From Thermotogaceae bacterium (GTDB taxonomy: Bacteria > Thermotogota > Thermotogae > B21-G9 > HyVt-16), in NCBI GenBank assembly GCA_011043375.1, contig DQYP01000172.1, forward strand, positions 1 through 39,086: DNA of 39,086 nt, written 5' to 3'. The first letter of the stretch is position 1. Each line of letters begins with the position of its first letter. Of the stretch, positions 17,376 to 24,856 are shown piece by piece. The notes under the pieces are model-generated. The model did not search any database and was not told the origin of the DNA. It was given only the letters and a program-made list of their open reading frames with translations. Both the position numbers and the translations under genes were made by a program.

Positions 17376-17596
17376 TCATCCCACCCCCTTCTCAATTCCT
17401 TAAGAGCTTCGAGTTCTTCGTAATAGTCTTCTACTATTTCGGAATAATTAGTCTTGCCAATCGTTGTTAGTAGCACTCCATTAAATTTAACTTCAACATC
17501 GCAGCCTAATTTTTCTTTCATCTTCAACATTTCTTTTGCACATTCATCGATGGTAGTTCCTGCTAAACATTCCATTTTTATCAGCAATACACTCAT
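17372..17596 (-). CDS. hypothetical small protein
   Basis: The product has 74 residues starting MSVLLIKMECLAGTTIDECA. ATG 17596 overlaps the stop of the upstream gene (ATGA) and relies on translational coupling, with only GAAGTGATAGA upstream. Two helices flank a beta hairpin; two cysteines (10 and 18) are near the N-terminus and one (33) in GCDVEV. The end is acidic (VEDYYEELEALKELRRGWDE). Not recognised. Confidence 0.45.
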   Translation of the reverse strand: MSVLLIKMECLAGTTIDECAKEMLKMKEKLGCDVEVKFNGVLLTTIGKTNYSEIVEDYYEELEALKELRRGWDE

Positions 17597-18390
17597 TCTA
17601 TCACTTCCTCTTCTGTTTCGGTTTTAAGACTTTGGATCTTCTTTTTGAGTGCTTCTATAAGTTGTGAGGCTTGATTTCTGTCAATCTCTTTGAGAGATTC
17701 CACTCCAATTTGCTTCTTGATCTGTTGTTTTAACACCTCAGGGTTAACATCAGCTCTTTTAGCCCAATCGTTTATAAGGGCATGGATGTATTTAAGTTGA
17801 TTCTCTGAGACTGCTGGGGTCTGTTCTTCTTGAATCTGTTGATTGACTTCTTTGATTTCCATTTCTTCGTGTTCAATTTCTTCTTGCTCTCTGAACTCTC
17901 TTCCAAGTAATTGCAGTATAGCTCTGTTCTTTGCTTTGGTCACTGCAATTCGCGGTAGGAAGGAATACATCCTGATAAGATGGTTAATATACTCCAGTTG
18001 TAAATCAGGTGTTGGGAAAGCTGGAATTTTGCCCCATGGTGAATCAATAGTGCCTGTGCTCATAACCTCTTCTCGCGTTATCTCCTTCCTCTTGATCTTT
18101 TTAAGCATTTTCTGCAGGAAAGTTTTATATGCTTCGGTTACGTATTCTAACCTAACCCATTCTTCCGCTTCCACTCCATCCCTCGTGCGTGCCTTTACTA
18201 CCACTTCAACCCCTTTTTCATCTGCGTGGTGATATACAACGTATGTTGAAATGCCTCTATCTACGCCTTGTTTTATAACCGCAGCGGCGTTAGGTACTTT
18301 TTGGTTTTCTACGATATAATACCCATCACGTTTTTGAATATAATCCATAACGATTGATCCCTTATCCTCATATCGCTGGATTTCTGCCAT
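17593..18390 (-). CDS. possible ssDNA-annealing / recombination-associated protein
   Basis: The product has 265 residues. ATG 18390 is chosen over ATG 18396 because GGGAGGG lies 6 bases upstream. Residues 1-110 are mixed alpha/beta. LPRIAVTKAKNRAILQLLGR (145-164) resembles the 'TRAxNRALR' helix found in Erf/Rad52-like annealing proteins of phages. An acidic linker (EEIEHEEMEIKEV) leads to a C-terminal helical domain (about 196-255, SENQLKYIHALINDWAKRAD, IGVESLKEIDRNQASQLIEA) that is often seen at the end of phage recombination proteins. This suggests a single-strand annealing protein. The core fold is not certain by eye. Confidence 0.45.
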   Translation of the reverse strand: MAEIQRYEDKGSIVMDYIQKRDGYYIVENQKVPNAAAVIKQGVDRGISTYVVYHHADEKGVEVVVKARTRDGVEAEEWVRLEYVTEAYKTFLQKMLKKIKRKEITREEVMSTGTIDSPWGKIPAFPTPDLQLEYINHLIRMYSFLPRIAVTKAKNRAILQLLGREFREQEEIEHEEMEIKEVNQQIQEEQTPAVSENQLKYIHALINDWAKRADVNPEVLKQQIKKQIGVESLKEIDRNQASQLIEALKKKIQSLKTETEEEVIE

Positions 18391-18414
18391 AAACATCCCT
18401 CCCTTTTGGAAACT

Positions 18415-18894
18415 TTATAACGCTTCGTAAATTATTATTGGTGTCATAAGGCCAGCAGTAATCAAATCCCAATTATCTGCTATTACTCTTGCCCATTGCC
18501 TTATAGTATGCGCTGTAGGTTTTATTGCGCCTTTTATGTCTTCTAAATTTCTAACAATATCCCAGTAAATTGCATTTTGTAATTCAACGTAGTGCTTTTT
18601 GTTAGGAAAGGCACTCTTAATAGCCTCAAAGTGTAAAACTTTAACCGCTTTTTCAAATTCATCAAACGCGTCGTCCGGTACTATGCGCATTGCAAGCGTT
18701 TTTAACCCTGTTTCCAACTCGGGTGGTTCCACCCCAAGCTCTTCAATATATGCCGTCAACTCCTCAATTGTGTTCAGCAGCATGTTGATAGCTTGCTCTT
18801 TTAGTGCGTTTTGTTCTTCTAATTCTTCATACTCACGCAAAAGCTGTCTGTAGCGTGCTTTAAGATGTTTCAGTTGTTCTTCACATGTCAACAT
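18415..18894 (-). CDS. hypothetical coiled-coil protein
   Basis: The product has 159 residues. ATG 18894 follows GGAGGTGGAAGAC; upstream in-frame ATG 18927 lies further inside the neighbouring gene and has no binding site. Residues 5-60 form a strong coiled coil (EEQLKHLKARYRQLLREYEE, LKEQAINMLLNTIEELTAYI). The rest is helical with IRQWARVIADNWDLITAGLM near the end. The start overlaps the upstream gene by 14 bases. It precedes the possible annealing protein. Not recognised. Confidence 0.5.
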   Translation of the reverse strand: MLTCEEQLKHLKARYRQLLREYEELEEQNALKEQAINMLLNTIEELTAYIEELGVEPPELETGLKTLAMRIVPDDAFDEFEKAVKVLHFEAIKSAFPNKKHYVELQNAIYWDIVRNLEDIKGAIKPTAHTIRQWARVIADNWDLITAGLMTPIIIYEAL

Positions 18895-19267
18895 CGTCTT
18901 CCACCTCCTGTGGCGTATAGTTCTCAATGATATATGTTACTTCATCTATCACATATCCCGGAATATCTCCCGACCAACTTTCTTTGTATATCGATTCACC
19001 TTCATGGAAGATCTCAATATAGCCACCAGCTATATCAAAGTTTTTAATCACGTTTAAAATGTCCTCCATAACACTGTCAGCTACATAAGTGTTTGCCATC
19101 TCTTCTGCTTTTGTGTAAACTATTCCAAAATACGGCGATTTATATTTTGCTACTATAAGTCCTTCAACCACCACGCTGTTATGTTCTCCATATAGGATGT
19201 TTATTTCATAGCTTGGATAGTCAACTGACACACCAAGCACGATTTTAAGCTGATTTTCCAATATCAT
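18881..19267 (-). CDS. hypothetical protein
   Basis: The product has 128 residues starting MILENQLKIVLGVSVDYPSY. ATG 19267 overlaps the upstream stop (ATGA), with GGAGGGG 9 bases before it. It is beta-rich in the first half (EINILYGEHNSVVVEGLIVA), helical in the middle, and acidic at the end (PQEVEDDVDM). There is no known motif. It sits in a coupled series of short genes with the same overlap style. Confidence 0.5.
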   Translation of the reverse strand: MILENQLKIVLGVSVDYPSYEINILYGEHNSVVVEGLIVAKYKSPYFGIVYTKAEEMANTYVADSVMEDILNVIKNFDIAGGYIEIFHEGESIYKESWSGDIPGYVIDEVTYIIENYTPQEVEDDVDM

Positions 19268-19527
19268 ATTATCCCCTCCTTTTCAAGTTTTTTAAGAAAA
19301 ACCCCTATTTCGTCTACCGCGCTTGAAGACTTTTCAGAATCGCGCACGATATGTATTCCTATTGAGTATACTTCTTTTGAATCTCTATCTATATTCAAAA
19401 TTACATTAGCCCCTGATATCTCTACGATCACAAGCACTTCATCGCGACTTTCTTCGATGTCAACCGCTTTAGAAGGCGCGTAGACTGAAATTTTATGTAT
19501 TTTCTCTAAAATACCAGCTGGTAACAT
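19264..19527 (-). CDS. hypothetical small protein
   Basis: The product has 87 residues starting MLPAGILEKIHKISVYAPSK. ATG 19527 follows AAAGGAGGGAATA. A short N-terminal helix, four or five beta strands (EVLVIVEISGANVILNIDRD) and a C-terminal helix (AVDEIGVFLKKLEKEG) make up the chain. Resembles in layout the products at 17088 and 24591, but sequence identity is not evident by eye. Not recognised. Confidence 0.5.
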   Translation of the reverse strand: MLPAGILEKIHKISVYAPSKAVDIEESRDEVLVIVEISGANVILNIDRDSKEVYSIGIHIVRDSEKSSSAVDEIGVFLKKLEKEGII

Positions 19528-19562
19528 ATTATTCCCTCCTTTCTGATTTTAACATACTTAAT

Positions 19563-20054
19563 TCACATTTGTATATTTTGATATACTTCAAGTGTTGCCC
19601 AGTCCGCATCTCTAACTTTTTTCCATGTCTTATACCATCCTCTGTGCCAGTCGCTGATGGCGCCGACTATAGCTTTGGCTGTAGAGAAATATACCCTGAG
19701 AAAATCACGTTTTGGAAATTTGGTGTTGAGTTGATGGTGAGCCTTCTTAGTTGCGTTTTCGACTTTGTTTCCGATTTTAACGTAAATTCCGTCTTTTTGT
19801 CTCTTAAAGTAAATTCCTTTCATTGGGAGTTCCTTAACAGGATAAAATTTCCATGTATCTTGAGTGGGTCTGCTATAACCTGTGTTATTGCTGTTCTTTT
19901 TGCGTTTGGTGCCAACCGGAGCACGATTTTTAACTATAGCAAACTGTACTGCAGCAGCCCATCCAAAAGCGAGCGCGGTTTCTGCGTCAAGTCCGTCCTT
20001 TTCAAATTTTGCTTTCCATAACAGCATCATCTTTGGAAAGCGGTTAATCCTCAT
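19563..20054 (-). CDS. hypothetical basic protein
   Basis: The product has 163 residues. ATG 20054 is chosen because GGAGGTGGG is 7 bases upstream; an in-frame GTG at 20063 is too close. The protein is strongly basic with many Lys/Trp residues (WHRGWYKTWKKVRDADWATL, APVGTKRKKNSNNTGYSRPT), which suggests nucleic acid or envelope contact. An Ala-rich helix (LDAETALAFGWAAAVQFAIV) lies near the N-terminus. No catalytic motif is recognised. Confidence 0.5.
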   Translation of the reverse strand: MRINRFPKMMLLWKAKFEKDGLDAETALAFGWAAAVQFAIVKNRAPVGTKRKKNSNNTGYSRPTQDTWKFYPVKELPMKGIYFKRQKDGIYVKIGNKVENATKKAHHQLNTKFPKRDFLRVYFSTAKAIVGAISDWHRGWYKTWKKVRDADWATLEVYQNIQM

Positions 20055-20069
20055 CAAACCCACCTCCTT

Positions 20070-20489
20070 TCACTCTTTAAACCGTTCTGCTATTTCCTCT
20101 TCCAATTCAAGTGTTTCAATCAATTCACGTTTTATAATACCAAGTGCTTCTTTTCGTGTAGTCCAACTCTCCCACAGCAAAGGCATTATAAATGGCAAGT
20201 TGGTATCGATATAATTAGTCCATACATTTTCATCAAAATATTCCATAGCGGTTTCCCAAATATCATCTGGTGTTTCAAGCTCATCTAACGCTTCCCTGAG
20301 TATTGCTCTACCAATGACGTAATACAGCAAATTAACATCCAAATCCCCTCCGAGATCTTTCCAGTCCTCAATCCATTCTGCATTAAATTTATTAGCTATT
20401 TCAACTAAATTTCCAAGCAGTTCTACATCTTTTGTCCCGCAGTCAAGCATATCAGCCAAAAGGTTTTCATAAAATTCACTTCTCGCCAT
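20070..20489 (-). CDS. hypothetical acidic protein, first gene of the leftward operon
   Basis: The product has 139 residues starting MARSEFYENLLADMLDC. ATG 20489 follows GCGAGGAGGTGAACGGC. It is all-helical and very acidic, with several Trp residues (NAEWIEDWKDLGGDLDVNLL, ELIETLELEEEIAERFKE). It is the first gene after a sigma-A-like promoter at 20529-20557. Acidic, helical first-expressed phage proteins are often host-interaction or DNA-mimic proteins, but nothing in the sequence proves this here. Confidence 0.5.
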   Translation of the reverse strand: MARSEFYENLLADMLDCGTKDVELLGNLVEIANKFNAEWIEDWKDLGGDLDVNLLYYVIGRAILREALDELETPDDIWETAMEYFDENVWTNYIDTNLPFIMPLLWESWTTRKEALGIIKRELIETLELEEEIAERFKE

Positions 20490-20528
20490 GCCGTTCACCT
20501 CCTCGCTGATTTTTGCTTTCCGCTTCTA

Positions 20529-20557
20529 TATATACCACCTTCTTTATGAAAAATCAA
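20529..20557 (-). promoter_or_regulatory. sigma-A-type promoter with GTGG upstream of the -10
   Basis: On the - strand TTGATT (20557-20552), 17 bases, then TATATA (20534-20529), with GGTGG immediately before the -10. It drives the leftward operon starting at 20489. The same layout recurs at 34305-34333 and 37623-37651. Confidence 0.7.
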
Positions 20558-20612
20558 TAAACAGAATGTTGCAAGAATGTTAACAAACATTGTGAAATAA
20601 AATATAACATAA

Positions 20613-20631
20613 GGGGTATCTTGAATACCCC
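20613..20631. repeat. GGGGTAT inverted repeat 1
   Basis: GGGGTAT, 5-base spacer, ATACCCC: a perfect 7-bp palindrome. A near copy with 8-bp arms lies 96 bases to the right, suggesting two operator sites for one dimeric regulator or paired hairpins. Confidence 0.6.
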
Positions 20632-20708
20632 AAAATCGTATCTCGGGCATTCTCAGACACCGCCTAATTGGGGGTTGAGAGGCTCATATTCGCACGATCT
20701 CACCCTTA

Positions 20709-20728
20709 GGGGTATAATCATATACCCC
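20709..20728. repeat. GGGGTATA inverted repeat 2, nested in a larger palindrome
   Basis: GGGGTATA, ATCA, TATACCCC form an 8-bp palindrome. It is nested between AGAGGCTCATA (20678-20688) and TATGAGCCTCT (20747-20757), an 11-bp perfect inverted repeat, giving a cruciform-capable structure of about 80 bases. Confidence 0.65.
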
Positions 20729-20729
20729 G

Positions 20730-20881
20730 CTTTGTGAAAATGCCTCTATGAGCCTCTGGTAAATCACAAGGTTTAATTCAGCTCTATAAGAAGAAATATT
20801 TTATTCCATTTCACAAAGTCAATGATATGAGAATTTAAAAATCATTGCTTATAATCTCGCAAAGCAAAATTTCACAAAGTC
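20730..20881. repeat. three TTTCACAAAG elements
   Basis: TTTCACAAAGTC occurs directly at 20809-20820 and 20870-20881, and its 10-base core occurs inverted as CTTTGTGAAA at 20730-20739. A weaker relative (TTGTGAAAT) lies near 20590. Spacing of the direct copies is 61 bases. These are candidate protein-binding sites. Confidence 0.6.
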
Positions 20882-20950
20882 CTGAGATTGCAAGCAAAAC
20901 AAGCCTGAAACTCTCTCTCGCGACAGTAAATTGCGCGCGTGCGAACAAAA

Positions 20951-20975
20951 TCCCGAAAAATCGGGAATTATTTTT
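20951..20975. terminator. terminator-like hairpin in the divergent region
   Basis: TCCCGA, AAAA, TCGGGA followed by ATTATTTTT. No gene ends nearby on the + strand, so it would stop stray or regulatory transcripts, or mark the border of the rightward module. Confidence 0.45.
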
Positions 20976-21299
20976 GCCTTAAGGTAAATTTAAATAGCTA
21001 TATTTATAAAAAAAGATTTCTCCCGTCCATTCTAACTCCCTTTTACGTCTTTTGCGCTTTTTCTTACTCCTTCCGTTCTTTACTCCACACCACACCCATG
21101 AGCATGCGTATGCTCCGCTGTTTACGCATTTTATATCTCGTGTGCGAAATGCGTAAAGATAAGGGCGTTTTTCTCTTTTTTGGGCGTCTACTTTCTACAT
21201 ACTCAAAAACTCGAGTTAGTCAAGATTAACATAAAATTTAAAATCTGAGTCTATAAGAGAAAAATCGAAATCGTTAACAGAATTGTAAACTCACGATGC

Positions 21300-21327
21300 T
21301 TGAATCGTAACATGAAATCAGTATAAT
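21300..21327 (+). promoter_or_regulatory. promoter of the amidoligase operon
   Basis: TTGAAT (21300-21305), 16 bases, TATAAT (21322-21327). The 11 bases ATCAGTATAAT are repeated exactly at 25150-25160 upstream of the gene at 25199. The first gene starts 50 bases downstream. Confidence 0.7.
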
Positions 21328-21376
21328 GAGGGTGAGGATTCTATAAGATAATAAAGGATAAGAGGAGGGGTTTATT

Positions 21377-21604
21377 ATGCGCAAAAAGCGATTTTTGAAT
21401 ATTTTACGTAAACTAATGGATAAGGGATTAGTTAAAGTCGAAAACGTAGTAGATCATAAAGGACAACTTGAACGCATATATAGGTCGATAGCAGAAGATG
21501 AAGTAATAATCATGATCAGCGTTATTGGTGAGGATGGCGTAAAAAGTGTATATCGCAATGAAAACGCGCTCCAGCGTTTATGGAGCGCTTTACGTTTATG
21601 GTGA
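21377..21604 (+). CDS. hypothetical small basic protein, first gene of the amidoligase operon
   Basis: The product has 75 residues starting MRKKRFLNILRKLMDKGLVK, behind AGAGGAGGGG. The N-terminal 20 residues are strongly basic and helical; a beta hairpin (DEVIIMISVIGEDGVKSVYR) and a terminal helix (ALQRLWSALRLW) follow. Such a basic helix could bind nucleic acid or membrane. It opens the operon, 27 bases before the amidoligase-like gene, so it may be a regulator or substrate peptide. Not recognised. Confidence 0.5.
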   Translation: MRKKRFLNILRKLMDKGLVKVENVVDHKGQLERIYRSIAEDEVIIMISVIGEDGVKSVYRNENALQRLWSALRLW

Positions 21605-21631
21605 ACAAAAACGTAAAGGGAGGTGTTTGGC

Positions 21632-22945
21632 ATGATTCGTATTGAAGTGGAGCGTGCAGCAGTAGAGGTGTTAAAAGAGTATTGGGATACGAATTTTACA
21701 GAAGACGTAGAAAGAATCCTTGAGGAAGAATACTATATTAGTGTAACCAACATTATCAACACAATTGAAAAACCCGATATAATTGACGGCAAAGTGGTGT
21801 TGCGTGCATTAAACTCAGACTACGTGCCCATAGCAGTAGATCCAAAATATTTTGGAGGCGTATATTACGTCGGAGACAATAATAACTTGGTTCCTATCTA
21901 TCCACGTTACCATACAGACAGCGACTACGGCCACGTTCTTGACGTAGACGTAGCAGAATACGTAGGAATAGAGTTTGAAGTTGGAACGCGCTTGCAGCAT
22001 ATTATGCTCAGAGATGTATTAAAACACACCTCATATTATGATGCGTCAGTTGAAGCAGAGTTTAAAATTCCACTTTCACCCTACACAAAGCAGCAAATCG
22101 AAGCAATTTACTGGTTTAAACGTTTTAAAGGTTTTAAACGTGATTTTCCAGTTTCTACCCATCTTCACGTTTCTTGGTGGTGGCTATATATGGCCACCGC
22201 AAAGCAATACAAAGAACGTGTTAAGACGCCTGATGCACCAGAGGAGTATTTTGGCAGAAGTTATAACAGTTACTGTAATGAAGGCGTTTCACGTTCTCAT
22301 TATGCGACATTTCATTTGGGAGTATATGACGTCAGCAGTGATAGAGCGGAGCATCCAGCGTGGATTGATACATTCGAATTTCGATTACCTGCGGCGCAGA
22401 ATTTGCAGCAATTACGCAATTCGATACTCTGGATATACATGGCAGGAATAGATGCATTACGCGATTTGCACTTAACTCGCGATTATAAATATTGGCTGCA
22501 GCGCCCTGAGTTCATTATAGCACTCAGCCGCAAGATACGTAAAGAGTTGCTGATTGATGATATTGTATTGATTTCTGCAGTTGACTATTATGACTACCTT
22601 GGGCATATTGGAGCAGAAGATATGTATGTTGATGAGATTGACGTATTTGGCAAGAGTATATATCACTGGATAAATTACGAAGTAATTTACCGCTTTGATG
22701 GTAAAGATGCAGCACCTCGCATATATTACGGTGATATCGATGAAGAAGTAGAAAAAGGTGTGTATTACGGTGAATATTATTACATTGGCATTGACCGCAA
22801 AGAGCTTAAATACCGTGAAAAACGGTTGAGACGCTGGGAGAATGATATATTCTCATGGTTGGGAGTTGATATGAAAGAAGTTTATCGCATAGAAAAAGAG
22901 TTAAGTGGTAAATCACGCATAAAACTTTTGAGGGAGGTGGCTTGA
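21632..22945 (+). CDS. putative amidoligase of the glutamate-cysteine ligase fold
   Basis: This family joins a carboxyl group to ammonia or an amine using ATP. The 437-residue product starts at ATG 21632, 6 bases after GGGAGGTG. Motifs expected for GCS-fold amidoligases appear in order: VGIEFEV (111-117, metal-binding E114/E116), DASVEAEFKIPLSP (137-150, the 'DgS...E...sP' signature), THLHVSW (176-182) and a DTFEFRLPAAQN stretch (246-257, the 'iEfR' motif). The N-terminal 100 residues and acidic, Tyr-rich C-terminus (VYYGEYYYIGIDRKELKYRE) are not recognised. The next gene is a class II glutamine amidotransferase, a known partner of such ligases (Iyer and colleagues, amidoligase survey), which would supply ammonia. 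Substrate unknown. Confidence 0.65.
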   Translation: MIRIEVERAAVEVLKEYWDTNFTEDVERILEEEYYISVTNIINTIEKPDIIDGKVVLRALNSDYVPIAVDPKYFGGVYYVGDNNNLVPIYPRYHTDSDYGHVLDVDVAEYVGIEFEVGTRLQHIMLRDVLKHTSYYDASVEAEFKIPLSPYTKQQIEAIYWFKRFKGFKRDFPVSTHLHVSWWWLYMATAKQYKERVKTPDAPEEYFGRSYNSYCNEGVSRSHYATFHLGVYDVSSDRAEHPAWIDTFEFRLPAAQNLQQLRNSILWIYMAGIDALRDLHLTRDYKYWLQRPEFIIALSRKIRKELLIDDIVLISAVDYYDYLGHIGAEDMYVDEIDVFGKSIYHWINYEVIYRFDGKDAAPRIYYGDIDEEVEKGVYYGEYYYIGIDRKELKYREKRLRRWENDIFSWLGVDMKEVYRIEKELSGKSRIKLLREVA

Positions 22946-22947
22946 GT

Positions 22948-23763
22948 ATGTGTAGGTTAGCCGCGTGGAGTAAGCTTAAACCGCAAAGCGAGGATCTTAT
23001 GTGGCTCCAAGCATCTAACGGTGGTGACGGGGATGGTTTCATTTACGTAACTGGAGATCTTGACGTAAAAGCCGAAAATGCAAAGGAAAATGCTATAGAA
23101 TACGTAGACGGGCTTACAATAGCAAGGTTTATGCCCTCCACCCAAAAAACAGCTTATAAATCAAAAAAGTCAGGTATAGTAGAATACTTTACATGGCCTG
23201 AGGAGATAGAATATATACAATTACCGCAGAGTGCATTTTATCACACAAGAATAAGGTCAAGCGGAGCTTACGGCATAATGCACACCCACCCTGCTATAAG
23301 TGGAAATATATTAGTTATGCAAAATGGCACCGAACGCGTTTTTGAGATAGAAGGCATGGCAGACTTTCAAGGCGTAGCATACTTGATAAATATTGGATAC
23401 ATAAAACCCGAAGCTTTGAAGTTTCTCACGCATTCGAATTGGTTTATAGTAAATACCGCAACCCATAAATTCTGGATAATAAGCGCAAAAAGCTTTGATC
23501 CGCTTTGGATGCACGAATTAAGTGATGAAGAATGGATTATAGCAAGCGAAGCAATTAGAGATGAAATGCGTGAATTCCTTGGAGTTATCAAAGGGCGCAT
23601 AACAGAAGACATGACGTTCAAGATAGAGAATGCAGATATTACATACGTCGAGAAAAAGAACGTAGAAAAATACTATGGCTATTATGGATATAACTCAACG
23701 GTGAATAATTCGAATTATACGAAATATTTATACGACGATTATCAAGCATGGGAAAGCTTTTAA
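22948..23763 (+). CDS. class II glutamine amidotransferase (YafJ/GATase_4-like)
   Basis: Hydrolyses glutamine to release ammonia, using an N-terminal cysteine. ATG 22948 (behind GGGAGGTGG) places Cys at position 2 (MCRLAAWSK), the free nucleophile after Met removal; a TTG two codons earlier would bury it. Further motifs: SNGGDGDGFIYV (23-34, 'H.DGwG' region), FYHTRIRSSGAYG (97-109, the glutamine-binding 'HvRxaTsG' loop) and HPAISGNILVMQNGTE (114-129, the oxyanion 'HNG' with Asn126 and Gly127; the His is replaced by Gln). The chain is 271 residues, similar to YafJ-type proteins. No ammonia-using domain is fused, so the partner is likely the adjacent amidoligase. The C-terminus is Tyr/Asn-rich. 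Confidence 0.8.
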   Translation: MCRLAAWSKLKPQSEDLMWLQASNGGDGDGFIYVTGDLDVKAENAKENAIEYVDGLTIARFMPSTQKTAYKSKKSGIVEYFTWPEEIEYIQLPQSAFYHTRIRSSGAYGIMHTHPAISGNILVMQNGTERVFEIEGMADFQGVAYLINIGYIKPEALKFLTHSNWFIVNTATHKFWIISAKSFDPLWMHELSDEEWIIASEAIRDEMREFLGVIKGRITEDMTFKIENADITYVEKKNVEKYYGYYGYNSTVNNSNYTKYLYDDYQAWESF

Positions 23764-23783
23764 CTTAAAGGGAGGTGAAGAGT

Positions 23784-24044
23784 ATGTTTTACGTAGCAAG
23801 TAAAGAAGTTTTAAAGAGAGTTAATGGAGTATATCATATCACAACCGTAAGTAGCCAAAAACTACTTCAAAAACTGCAAAAAGATAAATGGCGTGTAATT
23901 GATGGAAAAGTGCCAAGTCTTATAGTAAATAACATACCCGAAATAGTTTGGAGCAAAAGACGCGTCAAAAAGTTAAACTACCCACTTTATGTGGTCTTAG
24001 ATGATGAGAATATTTTACTCTTGAGGCATAAAAAAGGGTGGTGA
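23784..24044 (+). CDS. hypothetical small basic protein of the amidoligase operon
   Basis: The product has 86 residues starting MFYVASKEVLKRVNGVYHIT. ATG 23784 lies 7 bases after GGGAGGTG; an in-frame GTG 9 bases earlier overlaps the binding site. It is basic (Lys/Arg about 25 percent), with strand-helix-strand content and a GKVPSLIVNNIPEIVWSKRR stretch. It might be a substrate or carrier for the ligase, or a regulator, but nothing identifies it. Confidence 0.5.
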   Translation: MFYVASKEVLKRVNGVYHITTVSSQKLLQKLQKDKWRVIDGKVPSLIVNNIPEIVWSKRRVKKLNYPLYVVLDDENILLLRHKKGW

Positions 24045-24050
24045 AAAACG

Positions 24051-24314
24051 ATGAGCATAGAAAAAGTTTTTGATGATGGAATACTTGCAGTTTATAAAGA
24101 TAAGCGATATGGCATATTTTACTTTTACCCTGCGGGTGAAGATCCCCGCGGGGATTGTCTCGGATACCATGAAGTGTTAGAGCTTGCGCAAAATGAAGCA
24201 AAACGCAAGGAATACTTAAAGTGGCTTGAGCTTGACGCCTCACGTAATAATACATGGTCAACTCTATTTTACGCAATGAGTATAACTTCAAAGGGAGGTG
24301 AGTTTAATGAGTAA
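24051..24314 (+). CDS. hypothetical protein of the amidoligase operon
   Basis: The product has 87 residues starting MSIEKVFDDGILAVYKDKRY. It carries a YGIFYFYPAGEDPRGDCLGY stretch with one Cys, then a charged helix (LELAQNEAKRKEYLKWLELD). The start ATG 24051 follows GGGTGGTGAAAAACG. Within it lies a 14-bp perfect palindrome ATCCCCGCGGGGAT (24142-24155). The end overlaps the next gene's start by 8 bases. Not recognised. Confidence 0.5.
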   Translation: MSIEKVFDDGILAVYKDKRYGIFYFYPAGEDPRGDCLGYHEVLELAQNEAKRKEYLKWLELDASRNNTWSTLFYAMSITSKGGEFNE

Positions 24315-24594
24315 AGAAAGGCTGATCGAAAAACTTGAGGTAGTTTATGATGAACTGAGTGAGAACACACAGGAAGTTATAGAAAACGCTTTAGAAGTCT
24401 TAAAGATTATAAACTTAACACACGGCGGGACTGCAGGTTATATAATAACCGTAGCAACTGGTGGCCCGCATATCGAAATCAATACGCGCGATGGACTCAT
24501 TCAAGGATGGTGGGGAGCAGATTATGCGGATATTAGCATTCCATGGCATTTGGTGGAGGAAATAGAAAATGCATTAAGTGAGGTGATCGCGTGA
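24307..24594 (+). CDS. hypothetical protein of the amidoligase operon
   Basis: The product has 95 residues. ATG 24307 follows AAAGGGAGGTGAGTTTA. An N-terminal helix pair (RLIEKLEVVYDELSENTQEV) is followed by a Gly-rich beta region GGTAGYIITVATGGPHIEIN with a Trp pair (QGWWGADYADISIPWHLVEE) and a terminal helix. The GGPHIEI segment with a single His looks like a possible ligand site, but no family is recognised. Stop overlaps the next start. Confidence 0.5.
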   Translation: MSKERLIEKLEVVYDELSENTQEVIENALEVLKIINLTHGGTAGYIITVATGGPHIEINTRDGLIQGWWGADYADISIPWHLVEEIENALSEVIA

Positions 24595-24803
24595 TGTATA
24601 TCAATACCGAGATAATACGTCAAGAACGTTTAAAGAAAATTATCGATACTTTGCGCATAATAAGAGATGTTATATCAGATATAGCAATCGATGATGGATG
24701 GCTCGTGATACGTTTAAAACACGGTTCGATAATGAAAACGCAAAATTATTGGCTTGATGCAGAAGACGCAGAATGGTTAAAATACATGATCAAGGAAACT
24801 TGA
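24591..24803 (+). CDS. hypothetical small protein, related to the protein at 25199
   Basis: The product has 70 residues starting MMYINTEIIRQERLKKIIDT. The start overlaps the upstream stop (GTGATG region) behind AAGTGAGGTGATCGC. The pattern helix (ERLKKIIDTLRIIRDVI), two or three strands (GWLVIRLKHGSIMK), helix (DAEDAEWLKYMIKET) aligns with the 68-residue product at 25199 (ERIIARLRMFTDIIAL ... KKDDIDFLRDELVK). It is the last gene before a strong terminator. Function unknown; could be a small regulator. Confidence 0.5.
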   Translation: MMYINTEIIRQERLKKIIDTLRIIRDVISDIAIDDGWLVIRLKHGSIMKTQNYWLDAEDAEWLKYMIKET

Positions 24804-24831
24804 AGCGATCGACTCAATCGACTCAAATCAC

Positions 24832-24856
24832 GCGGGGCACTCAAGCCCCGCTTTTT
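24832..24856 (+). terminator. rho-independent terminator of the amidoligase operon
   Basis: GCGGGGC, ACTCAA, GCCCCGC then TTTTT, 28 bases after the stop of the last operon gene. A textbook intrinsic terminator. Confidence 0.9.

Larger units (their letters stand above)
20490..21376. other. divergent non-coding control region
   Basis: About 890 bases without a convincing gene lie between the leftward operon (20489) and the rightward operon (21377). The region holds a leftward promoter (20529), two GGGGTAT hairpins (20613-20631 and 20709-20728), an 11-bp inverted repeat flanking the second hairpin (20678-20688 / 20747-20757), three TTTCACAAAG elements, a terminator-like hairpin (20951-20975), an 11-bp inverted repeat (21121-21131 / 21147-21157) and a rightward promoter (21300-21327). 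A 96-residue frame at 20939-21229 is Phe/Ser/Arg-rich, has no ribosome site and is not considered coding. Operators or an origin are possible. Confidence 0.6.

Noticed and set aside
20939..21229. 96-residue open frame in the divergent region
   Set aside because: No ribosome site, unusual Phe/Ser/Leu/Arg composition, contains a terminator-like hairpin and an inverted repeat; treated as non-coding.
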